A stretch of 64,000 nucleotides of DNA from Methylobacterium brachiatum (GCF_020523825.1 NZ_JAJALK010000002.1:558001-622000); one strand, 5' to 3'. Shown: positions 20,151-28,635, counted from the stretch's first letter. Notes: generated from the sequence alone by a model not told the origin. Translations and numbers: made by a program.

Positions 20151-21167
20151 TTGACCGATCCGTCTCCGCCTCTTCGCCAGCCGGTCCGCGATCCCCGCGC
20201 CGCGGAGGCGCCGCGGGATCGGGAGCTGCATCTCCTGGTCGGCCTCACCAAGGCGAGCAAGTTCATCGAGATCGGGCCGGCCCACAACCCGCTCGTGCCG
20301 CGCAGCGCCGGGTGGAACAGCTTCAGCCTCGACCACGCCACCCGTGCAGATCTGATCGCCAAATACGCCGGCGACCCGGCGGTGGACCCGACGCGGATCG
20401 AGGAGGTCGATTTCGTCTGGCACGGCGGATCGCTGACCGATGCCGTCCCGGCCGAGCACCACGGCACCTTCGACGGGTTCATCGCCAGCCACGTCATCGA
20501 GCATACGACGGATGTCGTCAGGTTCCTGCAGGCGGCCCGGACGCTCCTGCGGCCCGAGGGCGTCGTGGTCCTGGCCGTGCCGGACAAGCGCAAGTGCTTC
20601 GACTTCTACCGGAACCCGTCGACCACGGCCGACGCGATCCTGGCCTACGAGGAGAAGCGGGACCGGCACGATGTGCGCACGCATCTCGATTACGGCCTGC
20701 GGATCGCGAAGAAGGGCGGTTTCCCGGCCTGGTTCGAGAGCGACACCCAGCCGGCCGAACTCGTCTGCGGCATCGATGTGGCCTGGCAGATGCTCGGCTA
20801 CCGCGACGTCCGCGACTACGTGGACGTCCATAACTGGGTGTTCGTGCCGGCGAGCTTCGAGCTGATGATGCTCGAACTCGGCCAGCTCGGGTTCCTCGAC
20901 CTGCGGGTCGAGAGCCTGACCGAGATGCCGGACACCGAATTCCTCGTCCGGCTGCGGCCTGGAACGGATACGATCGATCCGGCGGAGACCCAGCTGCGCC
21001 GCCGCGGGCTCCTGGAACGGATGCTGATCGAACTCGCCGATCAGACCCGGCAGATCGCGGGGAGCCCGCTCGCCGTGCCGCCCCCGGATTCGTCCCGGCC
21101 CGGGGCGTGCGCCCGATGGCGCCGCTGGCTCGCGGCCGGGCCCTGGCGTCGCCGCGTCAGCCTTTGA
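20151..21167 (+). CDS. SAM-dependent methyltransferase, probably glycan-related
   Basis: The 338-residue protein has a class I methyltransferase domain. Motif I is FIEIGPAHNPLVP near residue 37, followed by an acidic strand end (SLDHAT), FDGFIASHVIEH as motif III/IV, and LLRPEGVVVLAVPDKR as post-III. Proteins with this IGPAHNP and SHVIEHT pattern are often found beside glycosyltransferases in surface-polysaccharide loci. The substrate is unknown. I chose TTG 20151 because GAGG lies 8 nt upstream and no ATG or GTG occurs in frame nearby; the frame is open far upstream. It runs opposite to its neighbours and is wedged between pal and cpoB. The last ~35 residues are basic and Arg/Trp-rich. Confidence 0.82.
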   Translation: MTDPSPPLRQPVRDPRAAEAPRDRELHLLVGLTKASKFIEIGPAHNPLVPRSAGWNSFSLDHATRADLIAKYAGDPAVDPTRIEEVDFVWHGGSLTDAVPAEHHGTFDGFIASHVIEHTTDVVRFLQAARTLLRPEGVVVLAVPDKRKCFDFYRNPSTTADAILAYEEKRDRHDVRTHLDYGLRIAKKGGFPAWFESDTQPAELVCGIDVAWQMLGYRDVRDYVDVHNWVFVPASFELMMLELGQLGFLDLRVESLTEMPDTEFLVRLRPGTDTIDPAETQLRRRGLLERMLIELADQTRQIAGSPLAVPPPDSSRPGACARWRRWLAAGPWRRRVSL

Positions 21168-21173
21168 AAGCCT

Positions 21174-21206
21174 GGTTCCCGGAGGGCGGCATACCCTCCG
21201 GGAACC
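21174..21206. terminator. bidirectional 13-bp hairpin between the methyltransferase and pal
   Basis: GGTTCCCGGAGGG at 21174-21186 pairs exactly with 21194-21206 around a 7-nt loop, between the two convergent stop codons. No long T run follows on either side, so its termination efficiency is uncertain. Confidence 0.7.
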
Positions 21207-21228
21207 GGATTCCGGCGGGATCGCCGCC

Positions 21229-21723
21229 TTAGGCGCCAGCGCCGCGGTCGAGCACGATCACCGCGCGGCGGTTCTGCGACCAGCACGAGATGTCGTTGCA
21301 CACCGCCACCGGCCGCTCCTTGCCGTAGGAGACGGTGCGCATCCGGTTCGCCCCGATGCCCCGCGTGGCCAGGTAGTCGTTGACCGCCTGGGCCCGGCGG
21401 GCGCCCAGGGAGAAGTTGTACTCGCGGGTGCCGCGCTCGTCGGCATGGCCCTCGATGATGAAGGTGTAGCGCGGGTAGCGCTGCAGCCAGGCCGCCTGCT
21501 TGTCCAGGGTGGCGGTGGCGGTGGGCGTCAGGTCGGTGGAATCCGATTCGAAGAAGACCCGGTCGCCGATATTGACGACGAAGTCCTGCGCGCTGCCCGG
21601 GGTCGCGGCGCCGGCCCCGAAGGCGGAGGCGTCGGCGAGATCCTTGTCGTTGCTGCAGGCGCCGAGCCCGAGGGCGGCGCAGACAGCGAGGCCGAGGGCG
21701 AGTGCGCGGAAACGCTGGGGCAT
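21229..21723 (-). CDS. pal: peptidoglycan-associated lipoprotein Pal
   Basis: The 164-residue outer-membrane lipoprotein has a signal peptide with lipobox LGLGACS (Cys near residue 23). A short linker leads to an OmpA-type domain: VFFESDSTDLTPTATATLDKQA, then the hallmark IIEGHADERGTREYN, LGARRAQAVNDYLATRG and the closing WSQNRRAVIVL. Pal anchors the outer membrane to peptidoglycan as part of Tol-Pal. An AGGAG ribosome site lies about 9 nt before ATG 21723. tolB, which often precedes pal, is not upstream here; a divergent response regulator is. Confidence 0.97.
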   Translation of the reverse strand: MPQRFRALALGLAVCAALGLGACSNDKDLADASAFGAGAATPGSAQDFVVNIGDRVFFESDSTDLTPTATATLDKQAAWLQRYPRYTFIIEGHADERGTREYNFSLGARRAQAVNDYLATRGIGANRMRTVSYGKERPVAVCNDISCWSQNRRAVIVLDRGAGA

Positions 21724-22071
21724 GATCGTTCAACTCCTCGAGCGGTGCCGAAGGCCGGCTGCTGGTCTTCGAGGCGGGTCCGCGTAGTCCTGAGCGCCGG
21801 TGATAGGCGCGGATGGTTAAGCGACGGTTCCGACCGGCGCCGCGGAGCCTCCTGCGAGTCCCGGCCGGTCGGCGGCGTGCGCTGCCGCACGCAGGAGGAT
21901 GCTGACGCGCCCGGATTGCGGCACCGCCGGGGCGGAGGCGCAAGCGCGGCCATTTCCGCCCCGGCCGGTTGCCGCGATGCAACAGGGCCGGATACCGCTT
22001 TCGAGGCCGCTTTAAGGGATCCTCAACCCTGTGGGTTCTTGATTCACCCAATCGATCCGCGGACCGCCCCC
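21724..22071. other. 348-bp divergent intergenic region (pal / response regulator)
   Basis: It must hold the promoters of both pal and the response regulator. Apart from the pal AGGAG site and a small AACCC/GGGTT hairpin near 22025-22037, I see no recognisable element, RNA gene or supported reading frame. Confidence 0.5.
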
Positions 22072-22464
22072 ATGCCCCCCGCCCAGTGCGTCCTCATCGT
22101 CGAGGATAGCTACCTGCTCCTCGAGATTATCGCGAGCCTGTGCGAGACGCAGGGCATCCGGGTGATCGAGGCCTCCACGGGCGAGGCGGCGCTGACGCTG
22201 CTGCGGGCGCGGGGCGCCGAGATCGACTGGCTGTTCACCGACATCCACCTGCCCGGGCTGATCGACGGCTGGACCGTGGCCCACGCCTTCCGGGCGATCC
22301 ATGCCGACCGGCCGGTGGTCTATACCTCGACGGATTCGAGCGGCGGACGGGGCGTCCCGGGCAGCCTGTTCCTGCGCAAGCCGTTCCAGGTGCAGGCGGT
22401 CAACCGCCTGGTGCGGATGATGGTCGAGGGCCTGAGCGACGCGCCCCTGTGCGCGGCAATCTGA
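22072..22464 (+). CDS. single-domain response regulator
   Basis: The 130-residue protein is a bare receiver domain. VLIVEDSYLLLEII supplies the acidic pocket, FTDIHLPG carries the phosphorylated Asp near residue 56, YTSTDS has the Thr/Ser switch, and LRKPFQ has the conserved Lys. There is no output domain, so it would act through protein contacts, as DivK- or Sma0114-like regulators do in this class. ATG 22072 is chosen because an upstream extension has no receiver sequence. No histidine kinase is adjacent. It is convergent with the WcbI-like gene, with an 11-bp gap. Confidence 0.88.
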   Translation: MPPAQCVLIVEDSYLLLEIIASLCETQGIRVIEASTGEAALTLLRARGAEIDWLFTDIHLPGLIDGWTVAHAFRAIHADRPVVYTSTDSSGGRGVPGSLFLRKPFQVQAVNRLVRMMVEGLSDAPLCAAI

Positions 22465-22475
22465 GCGGGGCTCGC

Positions 22476-23543
22476 CTATCCGGCCCGGAACAGGGCGACG
22501 ATCTCGGGCGCGGCGAGCCACGCATCCACCCGCTGGCAGGCGAGGTCGCCGGCCGGCATCGCGTCGTAGATCGCGAAGCTCGCCGCGATAAAGCCCTGCA
22601 GGTCGTAGAGCTTGGGGAAATCGTCGCCCCGGGGCTTCATCTTGAACAGGAACGAGCCGGTCAGCCCGAAATGCTCGGCGATCGGCGGGTAGAGCGGCCA
22701 GACCACGTCCTGGGCCAGCTCGTCGCCGAGATAATCCTCGACCTCCACGGGCTCGGGCCGAATCCCGCTCTCCAGCAGCAGCCGCCGGGCGATGTCGCCA
22801 ATGACGAAGGCCTTGGGGTGGTTCATCACGTGCATGAAGGCGCCCCGGCGGGCCCAGCGGGTCACCTCCCGGTCCAGGCCGAAGCCCAGGGCGGACGCGG
22901 ACGTGACCAGCTCGTGGACGGCCGGATCCCAATGGTCGAGATAACCGAGCCGCCGGAACACGTCCTCGCGGAACAGGGCGGCGGTGCGCCCGGCATCGAG
23001 GCCGAGCCGGTGGGCGCAGAGGACGATCGCCGAGTGGTACTGCCCCATCGGCGAGGGCGCGAGCTTGAGCGCGGCAAGGTCCGAGGCCTGGCCGACATAG
23101 ACCATGTCGGGATGGAAGGCCGAGAACACGATCGACGGGAACAGCTTGAGCCGCGGGTCGGCCGCCCGCAGGGTCGCGATATCGCCCCCGGGGATCAGGC
23201 CGGCCGGGAAGGCCTGCGAGAAGACGTGGTCGTGGGAGCGCAAGGTCCGGATCAGGCCGTCGACATGGCCGTGGTCGCGCTTGAGCGAGCCCATCGGCAA
23301 GTAGCGCACGGGGCTCTTCGGCGCGAGCAGGCGCATCGCCTGGGCGATCCCCCGGGCCTGGCAATTGCCCAGCACCGCGATAGCCGGTCCGTCGCGCGTC
23401 GTGGCGGCGCGCGCGCGGTTTCGCCATGGTGTCGCCCAGGTAGGCGCCCAACTGGGGGTCGACAGGGAAAACGCGCTGCGGGCGCGCCGGGGCAGATCGT
23501 TCAGGGCCACGTCGCGTGCCGGTGTCAGCGGACGGCTCAGCAT
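22476..23543 (-). CDS. WcbI-like polysaccharide biosynthesis protein
   Basis: The protein is about 355 residues and opens its domain with IAVLGNCQARGIAQAM, the hallmark of the WcbI family (capsule biosynthesis, SGNH-like fold with a CoA-binding relative in Burkholderia). Later landmarks are FPSIVFSAFHPDMVYVG, GQYHSAIVLCAHRLGLD and MNHPKAFVIGDIARRLL. The family is thought to acylate or deacylate surface polysaccharide. The start is uncertain. ATG 23543 and GTG 23510 are in frame, whereas the attractive ATG 23427 is in a different frame. The gene is divergent from the GSCFA gene, with only 40 bp between starts if ATG 23543 is used. Confidence 0.8.
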   Translation of the reverse strand: MLSRPLTPARDVALNDLPRRARSAFSLSTPSWAPTWATPWRNRARAATTRDGPAIAVLGNCQARGIAQAMRLLAPKSPVRYLPMGSLKRDHGHVDGLIRTLRSHDHVFSQAFPAGLIPGGDIATLRAADPRLKLFPSIVFSAFHPDMVYVGQASDLAALKLAPSPMGQYHSAIVLCAHRLGLDAGRTAALFREDVFRRLGYLDHWDPAVHELVTSASALGFGLDREVTRWARRGAFMHVMNHPKAFVIGDIARRLLLESGIRPEPVEVEDYLGDELAQDVVWPLYPPIAEHFGLTGSFLFKMKPRGDDFPKLYDLQGFIAASFAIYDAMPAGDLACQRVDAWLAAPEIVALFRAG

Positions 23544-23583
23544 CCCCGAGGGCGCTCGCCGTCGTGAAGAAGAGGGTTCGAAG

Positions 23584-24651
23584 ATGGCGTTGAATCCGTA
23601 TACGGGTCTACCGGCCGAGCGATTCTGGCGCAAGGTCGTGACCAACGTGCCGCCCTTCGCGGTCAATCCGCACCCGAAGGACACGTTCGCGATCGGGCCG
23701 ACTGACAAGGTCGCCACCGGCGGCTCCTGCTTCGCGCAGCGGGTGGCCGAGGCGGTGCGCGGCGCCGGCTTCAACTACTACCTGACCGAGCCGCCGCCCC
23801 CCGGCATGACCGCCGAGGAGGCCAATGCGCGCCAGTTCGGCACCTTCTCGGCCCGGTACGGCAATCTCTACTACACGCGCCAGTTCGTGCAGCTGTTCGA
23901 CCGGGCCTACGGCCGCTTCGAGCCGGAGCTGAAGGCGTGGCTGCGCGACGACGGCCGCTACGTCGATCCGTTCCGCCCCACCGTCGAGCCGGCGGGCTTC
24001 GCCAGCGAGGCCGAGGTGGTCGCGGCCCGCGACGCGCATCTGGCCGAGGTGCGCCGCCTGTTCGAGACCCTGGACGTGTTCGTGCTGACGCTCGGCCTCA
24101 CCGAGGGCTGGCGCTGGCGGGCCGACGGCGCGGCGCTGCCGCTTGCCCCCGGGGTCGCGGGCGGCACCTTCGATCCGGAGCTCTACGAGTGCGTCAATGC
24201 CGGCGCGGGCGAGGTGCTTGGCGACCTCAACGGCTTCCTGGACCGGCTCTGGAGCGTGAACCCCAAGGCCCGGGTGATCTTCACGGTCTCGCCGGTGCCG
24301 ATGATCGCGACCTACATGGACCGGCACGTGATGGAGTCGAACAGCTACTCCAAGTCGGTGCTGCGTGTGGCCGCCGGCGAGGTGGTCGGCCGGGGCGATC
24401 CGCGGGCGGTGTATTTCCCCGCCTACGACATCGTCACGAGCAACGTGAATGCCGGGCGCTACTACAACGAGGACCAGCGGACCATCAACGACGCGGGCGT
24501 GCGCCACGTCATGCGGCTGTTCCTCTCGACCTTCGCGCGCGACCGCGCGGCAGCCGCCCCGACCCACGCCCCCGTGGACCTCGCGGCCGAGTTCGAGGGC
24601 AATGCCGGCGTGATCTGCGACGAGGAAGAGATCGAGCGCAGCGTGGCGTGA
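23584..24651 (+). CDS. GSCFA-domain protein
   Basis: The 355-residue protein carries the family's name motif GSCFA (ATGGSCFAQRVAEAV) near residue 46. The blocks FVLTLGLTEGWR, LWSVNPKARVIFTVSPVPMIATY and YFPAYDIVTS are typical of this SGNH/GDSL-like family. Function is unproved; members cluster with polysaccharide genes and are suspected acyl-transfer or esterase enzymes. Start ATG 23584 follows a good GAAGAGGG region. It forms a divergent pair with the WcbI-like gene, so the two may act on the same glycan. The product has no signal peptide. Confidence 0.9.
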   Translation: MALNPYTGLPAERFWRKVVTNVPPFAVNPHPKDTFAIGPTDKVATGGSCFAQRVAEAVRGAGFNYYLTEPPPPGMTAEEANARQFGTFSARYGNLYYTRQFVQLFDRAYGRFEPELKAWLRDDGRYVDPFRPTVEPAGFASEAEVVAARDAHLAEVRRLFETLDVFVLTLGLTEGWRWRADGAALPLAPGVAGGTFDPELYECVNAGAGEVLGDLNGFLDRLWSVNPKARVIFTVSPVPMIATYMDRHVMESNSYSKSVLRVAAGEVVGRGDPRAVYFPAYDIVTSNVNAGRYYNEDQRTINDAGVRHVMRLFLSTFARDRAAAAPTHAPVDLAAEFEGNAGVICDEEEIERSVA

Positions 24652-24681
24652 CCGACCGCGCCGAGCACGCGGGCCGCGCGC

Positions 24682-25074
24682 CTACAGGGTGCCGATCCGC
24701 GTGCTCGTCAGCGGAAGCTCGAACATCGATCCGGGCCTGGCCCGCTCGGCGAAGGTCTCGATCCCGCTCCAGAGGGCCAGGATGCGCTCCGCCTGCTTGA
24801 CCAGGGGCGCCTTGCAGAGGCCTGCCGACAGGAAGAAGCCGGTCAGCCGCGACGCCCGGAAAGCGTTGAACTCCGCCTTGTTCCTGCGGATGCGGCGGTC
24901 CCCCGAGATAACCACCCAGCCGCCCTCGCGGCTCAGCTCGGAGATCCATTGCAGGTCCGTCACCCCGGGCCCGTAACGCTCGCGGATGTGGAGGATCTGA
25001 TGCTCGCCCGCGAACAGGGCCGCCAGGGCCCGGGCCAGGGCGGGCGAAAGGTTCTCGTCGACGACGACTTTCAC
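24682..25074 (-). CDS. PIN-like toxin, VapC45 type
   Basis: The 130-residue protein fits the short PIN-like family (DUF5615/VapC45-like). It opens MKVVVDENLSPALARALA with the first acidic site, has WVVISGDRRIRRNKAEF with a second Asp, and ends with a variable tail. Its start codon overlaps the stop of the upstream DUF433 gene by 4 nt (ATGA), the usual toxin-antitoxin coupling. VapC45 (Rv2019) of Mycobacterium tuberculosis is of similar size and follows a DUF433 antitoxin of similar size. It would be an RNase held inactive by its partner. The RNA target is unknown. Confidence 0.78.
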   Translation of the reverse strand: MKVVVDENLSPALARALAALFAGEHQILHIRERYGPGVTDLQWISELSREGGWVVISGDRRIRRNKAEFNAFRASRLTGFFLSAGLCKAPLVKQAERILALWSGIETFAERARPGSMFELPLTSTRIGTL

Positions 25075-25784
25075 GCCGCCTGGAGGGACGCTTCGAACCG
25101 CACGGCATCCCGGACCACGGCTACGGGAACCTCGTACAGACGCGCCACCCGCTCGGTCGAGCCCTCGGCTGTGACGGCCTCGGCCAGGGCCACGGTCGGC
25201 ACACCGGAGATGGCTGCGATCGGCTGGCCGAAGGCACGCCGCGGGTCGATGACGATCGAATCCCGACCCTGAAACGGCCGCCAGCGGACGACGATGTCAC
25301 CCTCGATGTCGAGATCGCGAAACGTCTGCTCCAGGACCGCCCGGATGACGTATTGTCCGCGCGCCAGATCGATCACCTCGCTCTCGCCATCGGATTTCAG
25401 GCTTTCGAGGAAGATCGTGCGTCCGTCGGTCTTGAACCGGCGGGTTGAGAACGGCCGGGAATCCTGCACGGCCTCGCGCGCGGCTTCGAGGCAGCGGCGG
25501 ATCACGCGCAGATCGACATTCTCGCGCACGAACGCCTGGACGAAGCGCAACTCGATCAGATCGCGGAAGCCGAGTTCCAGGTGATGATCGTTCGCCGGCA
25601 GTTCGGGCGTCCAGAGCGGCGGCATCCGCCCCGGACGGCCGCCGGAGGTGAACGCATAGCCCCCGAGCCAGCGGCTGATGGTCCGGGCCGGCAGGCGAAT
25701 CAGCCGTGCAGCCTCGGGAACGGTGTAGAACCCGGTCCCCAGGGGAGCCGCCTCAAGGGCAGAACTGTCCGTACGCGCCGTCAT
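25071..25784 (-). CDS. DUF433 / MerR-like HTH antitoxin, VapB45 type
   Basis: The 237-residue protein begins with a helix-turn-helix segment (YTVPEAARLIRLPARTISRWLGG), then a middle region (LGFRDLIELRFVQAFVRENVDLRVIRRCLEAARE). It ends with the DUF433 module (AISGVPTVALAEAVTAEGSTERVARLYEVPVAVVRDAVRFE). This architecture and length match VapB45 (Rv2018, 239 residues). It would bind its own promoter and neutralise the PIN toxin encoded immediately downstream with a 4-nt overlap. The 121-bp gap to the divergent nitroreductase gene should hold the operator. Confidence 0.78.
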   Translation of the reverse strand: MTARTDSSALEAAPLGTGFYTVPEAARLIRLPARTISRWLGGYAFTSGGRPGRMPPLWTPELPANDHHLELGFRDLIELRFVQAFVRENVDLRVIRRCLEAAREAVQDSRPFSTRRFKTDGRTIFLESLKSDGESEVIDLARGQYVIRAVLEQTFRDLDIEGDIVVRWRPFQGRDSIVIDPRRAFGQPIAAISGVPTVALAEAVTAEGSTERVARLYEVPVAVVRDAVRFEASLQAA

Positions 25785-25905
25785 CGCGGCGAGCGTACCC
25801 CGCTCGAAGGCGCTCCGCTACGGGCATGGCGGCCCGGCCGCACCCGGTTCGGGTTTGCCATCGGCCGAGCGTTTCGGGCAGTGTCGGCGCCACTGAAGCG
25901 TAACC

Positions 25906-26523
25906 GTGCCGGAGTCGATCCCCGTGAGCCTGCCCCCGCCCCGCCAGCCCGACCACGCCATCGATCCGATCTTCGTGGCGCGGCACTCGCCCCGCGCCTT
26001 CACGGGCGAGGCGCTGCCCGAATCCGAGCTGCTCCGGATGATCGAGGCGGCGCGCTGGTCGCCCTCGGCGTACAATTCGCAGCCCTGGCGCTTCCTCTAC
26101 GCCCTGCGGGGGGATGCCAACTGGGACACGTTCTTCAGCCTGCTGGTGCCCGGCAACCAGAAATGGGTCTCGGGCACCGGCGCGATCCTGTTCCTGGTCT
26201 CGAACGGGTTGATGAAGGTCGGCGACGAGCTGAAGCCGTCCTACAGCCACTCCTTCGACACCGGCACCGCCTCGCTGGCATTCCAGCTCCAGGCGATCCA
26301 CCAGGGCTGGCACGCCCACGGCATGACCGGGTTCGACCATGTCCGCGCCCCCGAGGTGCTGCGCCTGCCGGAGAACCACCGGGTCGAGGCCGCCTTCGCG
26401 GTGGGCCGCAAGGTCCCGGATGCCGAGCTCACCGAGGAGCAGCGGCCCCGCGAGGCCCCGAACGGCCGCCGGCCGATCACCGATTTCCTCATCGCCGGCC
26501 CGTTCCCGCAATCCGACCGCTGA
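25906..26523 (+). CDS. nitroreductase-family FMN oxidoreductase
   Basis: The 205-residue flavoprotein has the nitroreductase landmarks. ARHSPRAFTGEALPESELLRMIEAARWSPSAYNSQPWRFL forms the FMN-phosphate and ring contacts, and FDTGTASLAFQLQAIHQGWHAHGMTGFD forms the dimer helix region. Enzymes of this class reduce nitroaromatics, quinones or flavins with NAD(P)H. The physiological substrate is unknown. The start is GTG 25906; upstream in-frame sequence is shadow. It is divergent from the VapB45-type antitoxin and about 100 bp upstream of the SHOCT gene. Confidence 0.9.
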   Translation: MPESIPVSLPPPRQPDHAIDPIFVARHSPRAFTGEALPESELLRMIEAARWSPSAYNSQPWRFLYALRGDANWDTFFSLLVPGNQKWVSGTGAILFLVSNGLMKVGDELKPSYSHSFDTGTASLAFQLQAIHQGWHAHGMTGFDHVRAPEVLRLPENHRVEAAFAVGRKVPDAELTEEQRPREAPNGRRPITDFLIAGPFPQSDR

Positions 26524-26622
26524 CGCGGTCCGGAACCGGGGGTGCGACCGGGACTTGGTCGATATTGCCATCGCGCGGCGGGGCTGACGCATCCCCCGCC
26601 CCGCGCCGATCGGAGTTCGCCC

Positions 26623-27405
26623 ATGGACCCGAAAGCCTCGGCCCCGCCCGGCGGCACGGCCGCCCCCGCGCCGTTCCTGGACGAGGGCGGGTTCGACCAC
26701 GCCTCGGGCCTGCAGAGCATCGCCGAGCGCCACGGGGTCGGCCTCGATGCGGTCCGCCATCTGGTCCAGGCCCTGGAGCGCGGGCACGGCACGATGGCGC
26801 AGTTCAACCATCCCGATCTCGGCGGGATGGGGCAGTGGTTCTCCGGCGGCATGGTGATGGTCGGCCGGATGTTCGACGACGGCCTGAAGGCGCGGGTCGA
26901 CGCCCTCTGCACCGAACTCGCCGCGGCCCTGCCGGCGGGCGGGTTCTCGGACGCCACACCCGAATCGCGGCGCGGCGGCGGCGATTGGTGGCCGGCCGGC
27001 CTCGGACACCCCGCGAGCACCGGCGCGCAGGACGGGATGCGCTACGCCTATTTTCCCGAGACGCGGCGGCTCGCGATCGATTCGGGGGCCGGCATCGCCC
27101 TCTACGATACCGGCGAGCACCACATCTCCGGGGTCTCGCAGGCGAACGGCAGCCTCGACCTCACGGGCCCGCGGGGCGTCGTCGCCCTCGACCGCCTGCG
27201 CCGCATCGAGGCGGAGACGGCCGCCCCCCGGCAGGTCGACCCGGCCGCGTTGCCGGCCGGCCCGTCTCAGCCGGTCGCGCCGGAGGCGTCATCCTCGGGC
27301 GACGTGCTGGCGACGATCGAGCGGCTGGCGGAGCTGCACGCCCGCGGCGTGCTCACCGAGCGGGAGTTTTCGGACAAGAAGGCGGAGCTGCTGGCGCGGC
27401 TGTGA
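26623..27405 (+). CDS. SHOCT-domain protein of unknown function
   Basis: The 260-residue protein ends in a SHOCT module (LATIERLAELHARGVLTEREFSDKKAELLARL, about residues 226-260), a short C-terminal domain of oligomerising, often membrane- or nucleic-acid-associated proteins. The N-terminal 80 residues are helical (SIAERHGVGLDAVRHLVQALERGHG), and FNHPDLGGMGQWFSGGMVMVGRMFDDGLK is a likely conserved core. The middle (~130-190) is beta-rich. ATG 26623 follows a weak GGAG. I do not recognise a function. It is followed by a family-B palindrome. Confidence 0.85.
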   Translation: MDPKASAPPGGTAAPAPFLDEGGFDHASGLQSIAERHGVGLDAVRHLVQALERGHGTMAQFNHPDLGGMGQWFSGGMVMVGRMFDDGLKARVDALCTELAAALPAGGFSDATPESRRGGGDWWPAGLGHPASTGAQDGMRYAYFPETRRLAIDSGAGIALYDTGEHHISGVSQANGSLDLTGPRGVVALDRLRRIEAETAAPRQVDPAALPAGPSQPVAPEASSSGDVLATIERLAELHARGVLTEREFSDKKAELLARL

Positions 27406-27440
27406 CGTTTCGGGCCGCAGGCCTATCGGCCATCGCGCCT

Positions 27441-27575
27441 CCCATCCCCCCTCATCCTGAGGTGGCAAAGCGAGGCGGAGGCCTCGAAGGGCCCCTGTAG
27501 GGATCGCAGCGACTCATGGAGGGCTCCTTCGAGGCCCGCTGGCGCGGGCACCTCAGGATGAGGGGTGGATGGGAA
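27441..27575. repeat. long palindromic repeat (family B), copy 1
   Basis: A left arm (27441-27464) with CCTCATCCTGAGGTG is matched by its inverse near 27549-27573 (CACCTCAGGATGAGG). Between them lie GCCTCGAAGG and CTCCTTCGAGGC sub-arms that also pair. The element is ~135 bp, lies between convergent SHOCT and kdsD genes, and recurs at 54484 and 61906. Confidence 0.9.
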
Positions 27576-27609
27576 GATCCTCGCTCGCGATCAGCGGGGC
27601 ATCGACCGC

Positions 27610-28635
27610 TCAGGCGATGCCGGCGCGCAGCAGATCGTGGACGTGGACGATGCCCACCGGCCGGCCGTCCGTGACCGCGAAGACCGCGGTGATCAGCCGG
27701 CGGTTCATCAGTTCGAGGGCCGCCTGGGCGAGCTTGTGCGGCTCCACGGTGATCGGGTCGCGGGTCATGATCGCCGAGACCGGGGTGTCGAGGATCTCGG
27801 GGCCCATGTGGCGGCGCAGGTCGCCGTCCGTGACGATGCCGACGAGGCGGCCGGCGCCGTCGGTGACGCCGACGCAGCCGTAGCGGCGCGCCGCGATCTC
27901 GATCAGCACCTCGGACATCAGCGCGGTCTCGTGGACCAGCGGCATGTCCTGCGGCCCGTGCATCACCTGCTGCACGGTCTTCAGCCGGGCCGCGAGCGTC
28001 CCGCCCGGATGGAGCGTGTGGAAGCGCGCCGAGGTGAAGCCGCGCCGCTCCAGCAGCGCCACCGCCAGGGCGTCGCCGAGCGCCAGCTGAATCAGGCTGG
28101 AGGAGGTCGGGGCGAGGTCGTGCGGGCAGGCCTCGCGGACCCGGGGCAGTTCCAGCAGCACGTCGGCGGCCTTGCCGAGCGTGCTGGCGCCGTTGCGCGT
28201 GATGGCGACCAGGGGAATCGAGAAGCGGCGGCTGAAGCCGACGAGGTCGGACAGCTCCGCGGTCTCCCCGGACCAGGACAGGGCGACGATCACGTCGTCG
28301 CGGGCGATCATGCCGAGATCGCCGTGGCTCGCCTCGGTGGGGTGGACGAAGAACGCATGGGTGCCCGTGGAGGCCAGCGTCGCGGCGATCTTGCGGCCGA
28401 TATGCCCGCTCTTGCCGATGCCGCTGACGATCACCCGGCCCTTGCTCTGCAGGATGGTCTGGACCGCCTCCTCGAAGGCCACGCCGAGCCGGCCCTGGAA
28501 CGCTGCGCTGGTCTCCTGCAGGGCGGCGATGCCCAGTTGCAGGCTGCGGATCCCGACATCGCGGGTGCTGGCGAGGTTCGTGGACGCCGAATCGTAGAGA
28601 TCGTCGCGCAGGGCGCTGGAGGCGGGAGCGTTCAT
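27610..28635 (-). CDS. kdsD: arabinose-5-phosphate isomerase (KpsF/GutQ/KdsD family)
   Basis: The 341-residue enzyme interconverts ribulose-5-phosphate and arabinose-5-phosphate, the first step to KDO for LPS. The N-terminal SIS domain has VSGIGKSGHIGRKIAATLASTG near residue 68, HPTEASHGDLGMI and SWSGET. Two C-terminal CBS domains (~215-270 and 280-341) follow, the second ending in RPVGIVHVHDLLRAGIA. Domain order and length are as in KdsD. The start ATG 28635 is conventional for this family. It is divergent from the GlcD-type gene. Confidence 0.95.
   Translation of the reverse strand: MNAPASSALRDDLYDSASTNLASTRDVGIRSLQLGIAALQETSAAFQGRLGVAFEEAVQTILQSKGRVIVSGIGKSGHIGRKIAATLASTGTHAFFVHPTEASHGDLGMIARDDVIVALSWSGETAELSDLVGFSRRFSIPLVAITRNGASTLGKAADVLLELPRVREACPHDLAPTSSSLIQLALGDALAVALLERRGFTSARFHTLHPGGTLAARLKTVQQVMHGPQDMPLVHETALMSEVLIEIAARRYGCVGVTDGAGRLVGIVTDGDLRRHMGPEILDTPVSAIMTRDPITVEPHKLAQAALELMNRRLITAVFAVTDGRPVGIVHVHDLLRAGIA

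Noticed and set aside
23401..23427. ATG 23427 as start of the WcbI-like gene.
   Set aside because: It is in a different frame from the LGNCQ domain, so it would need a frameshift that I cannot support.
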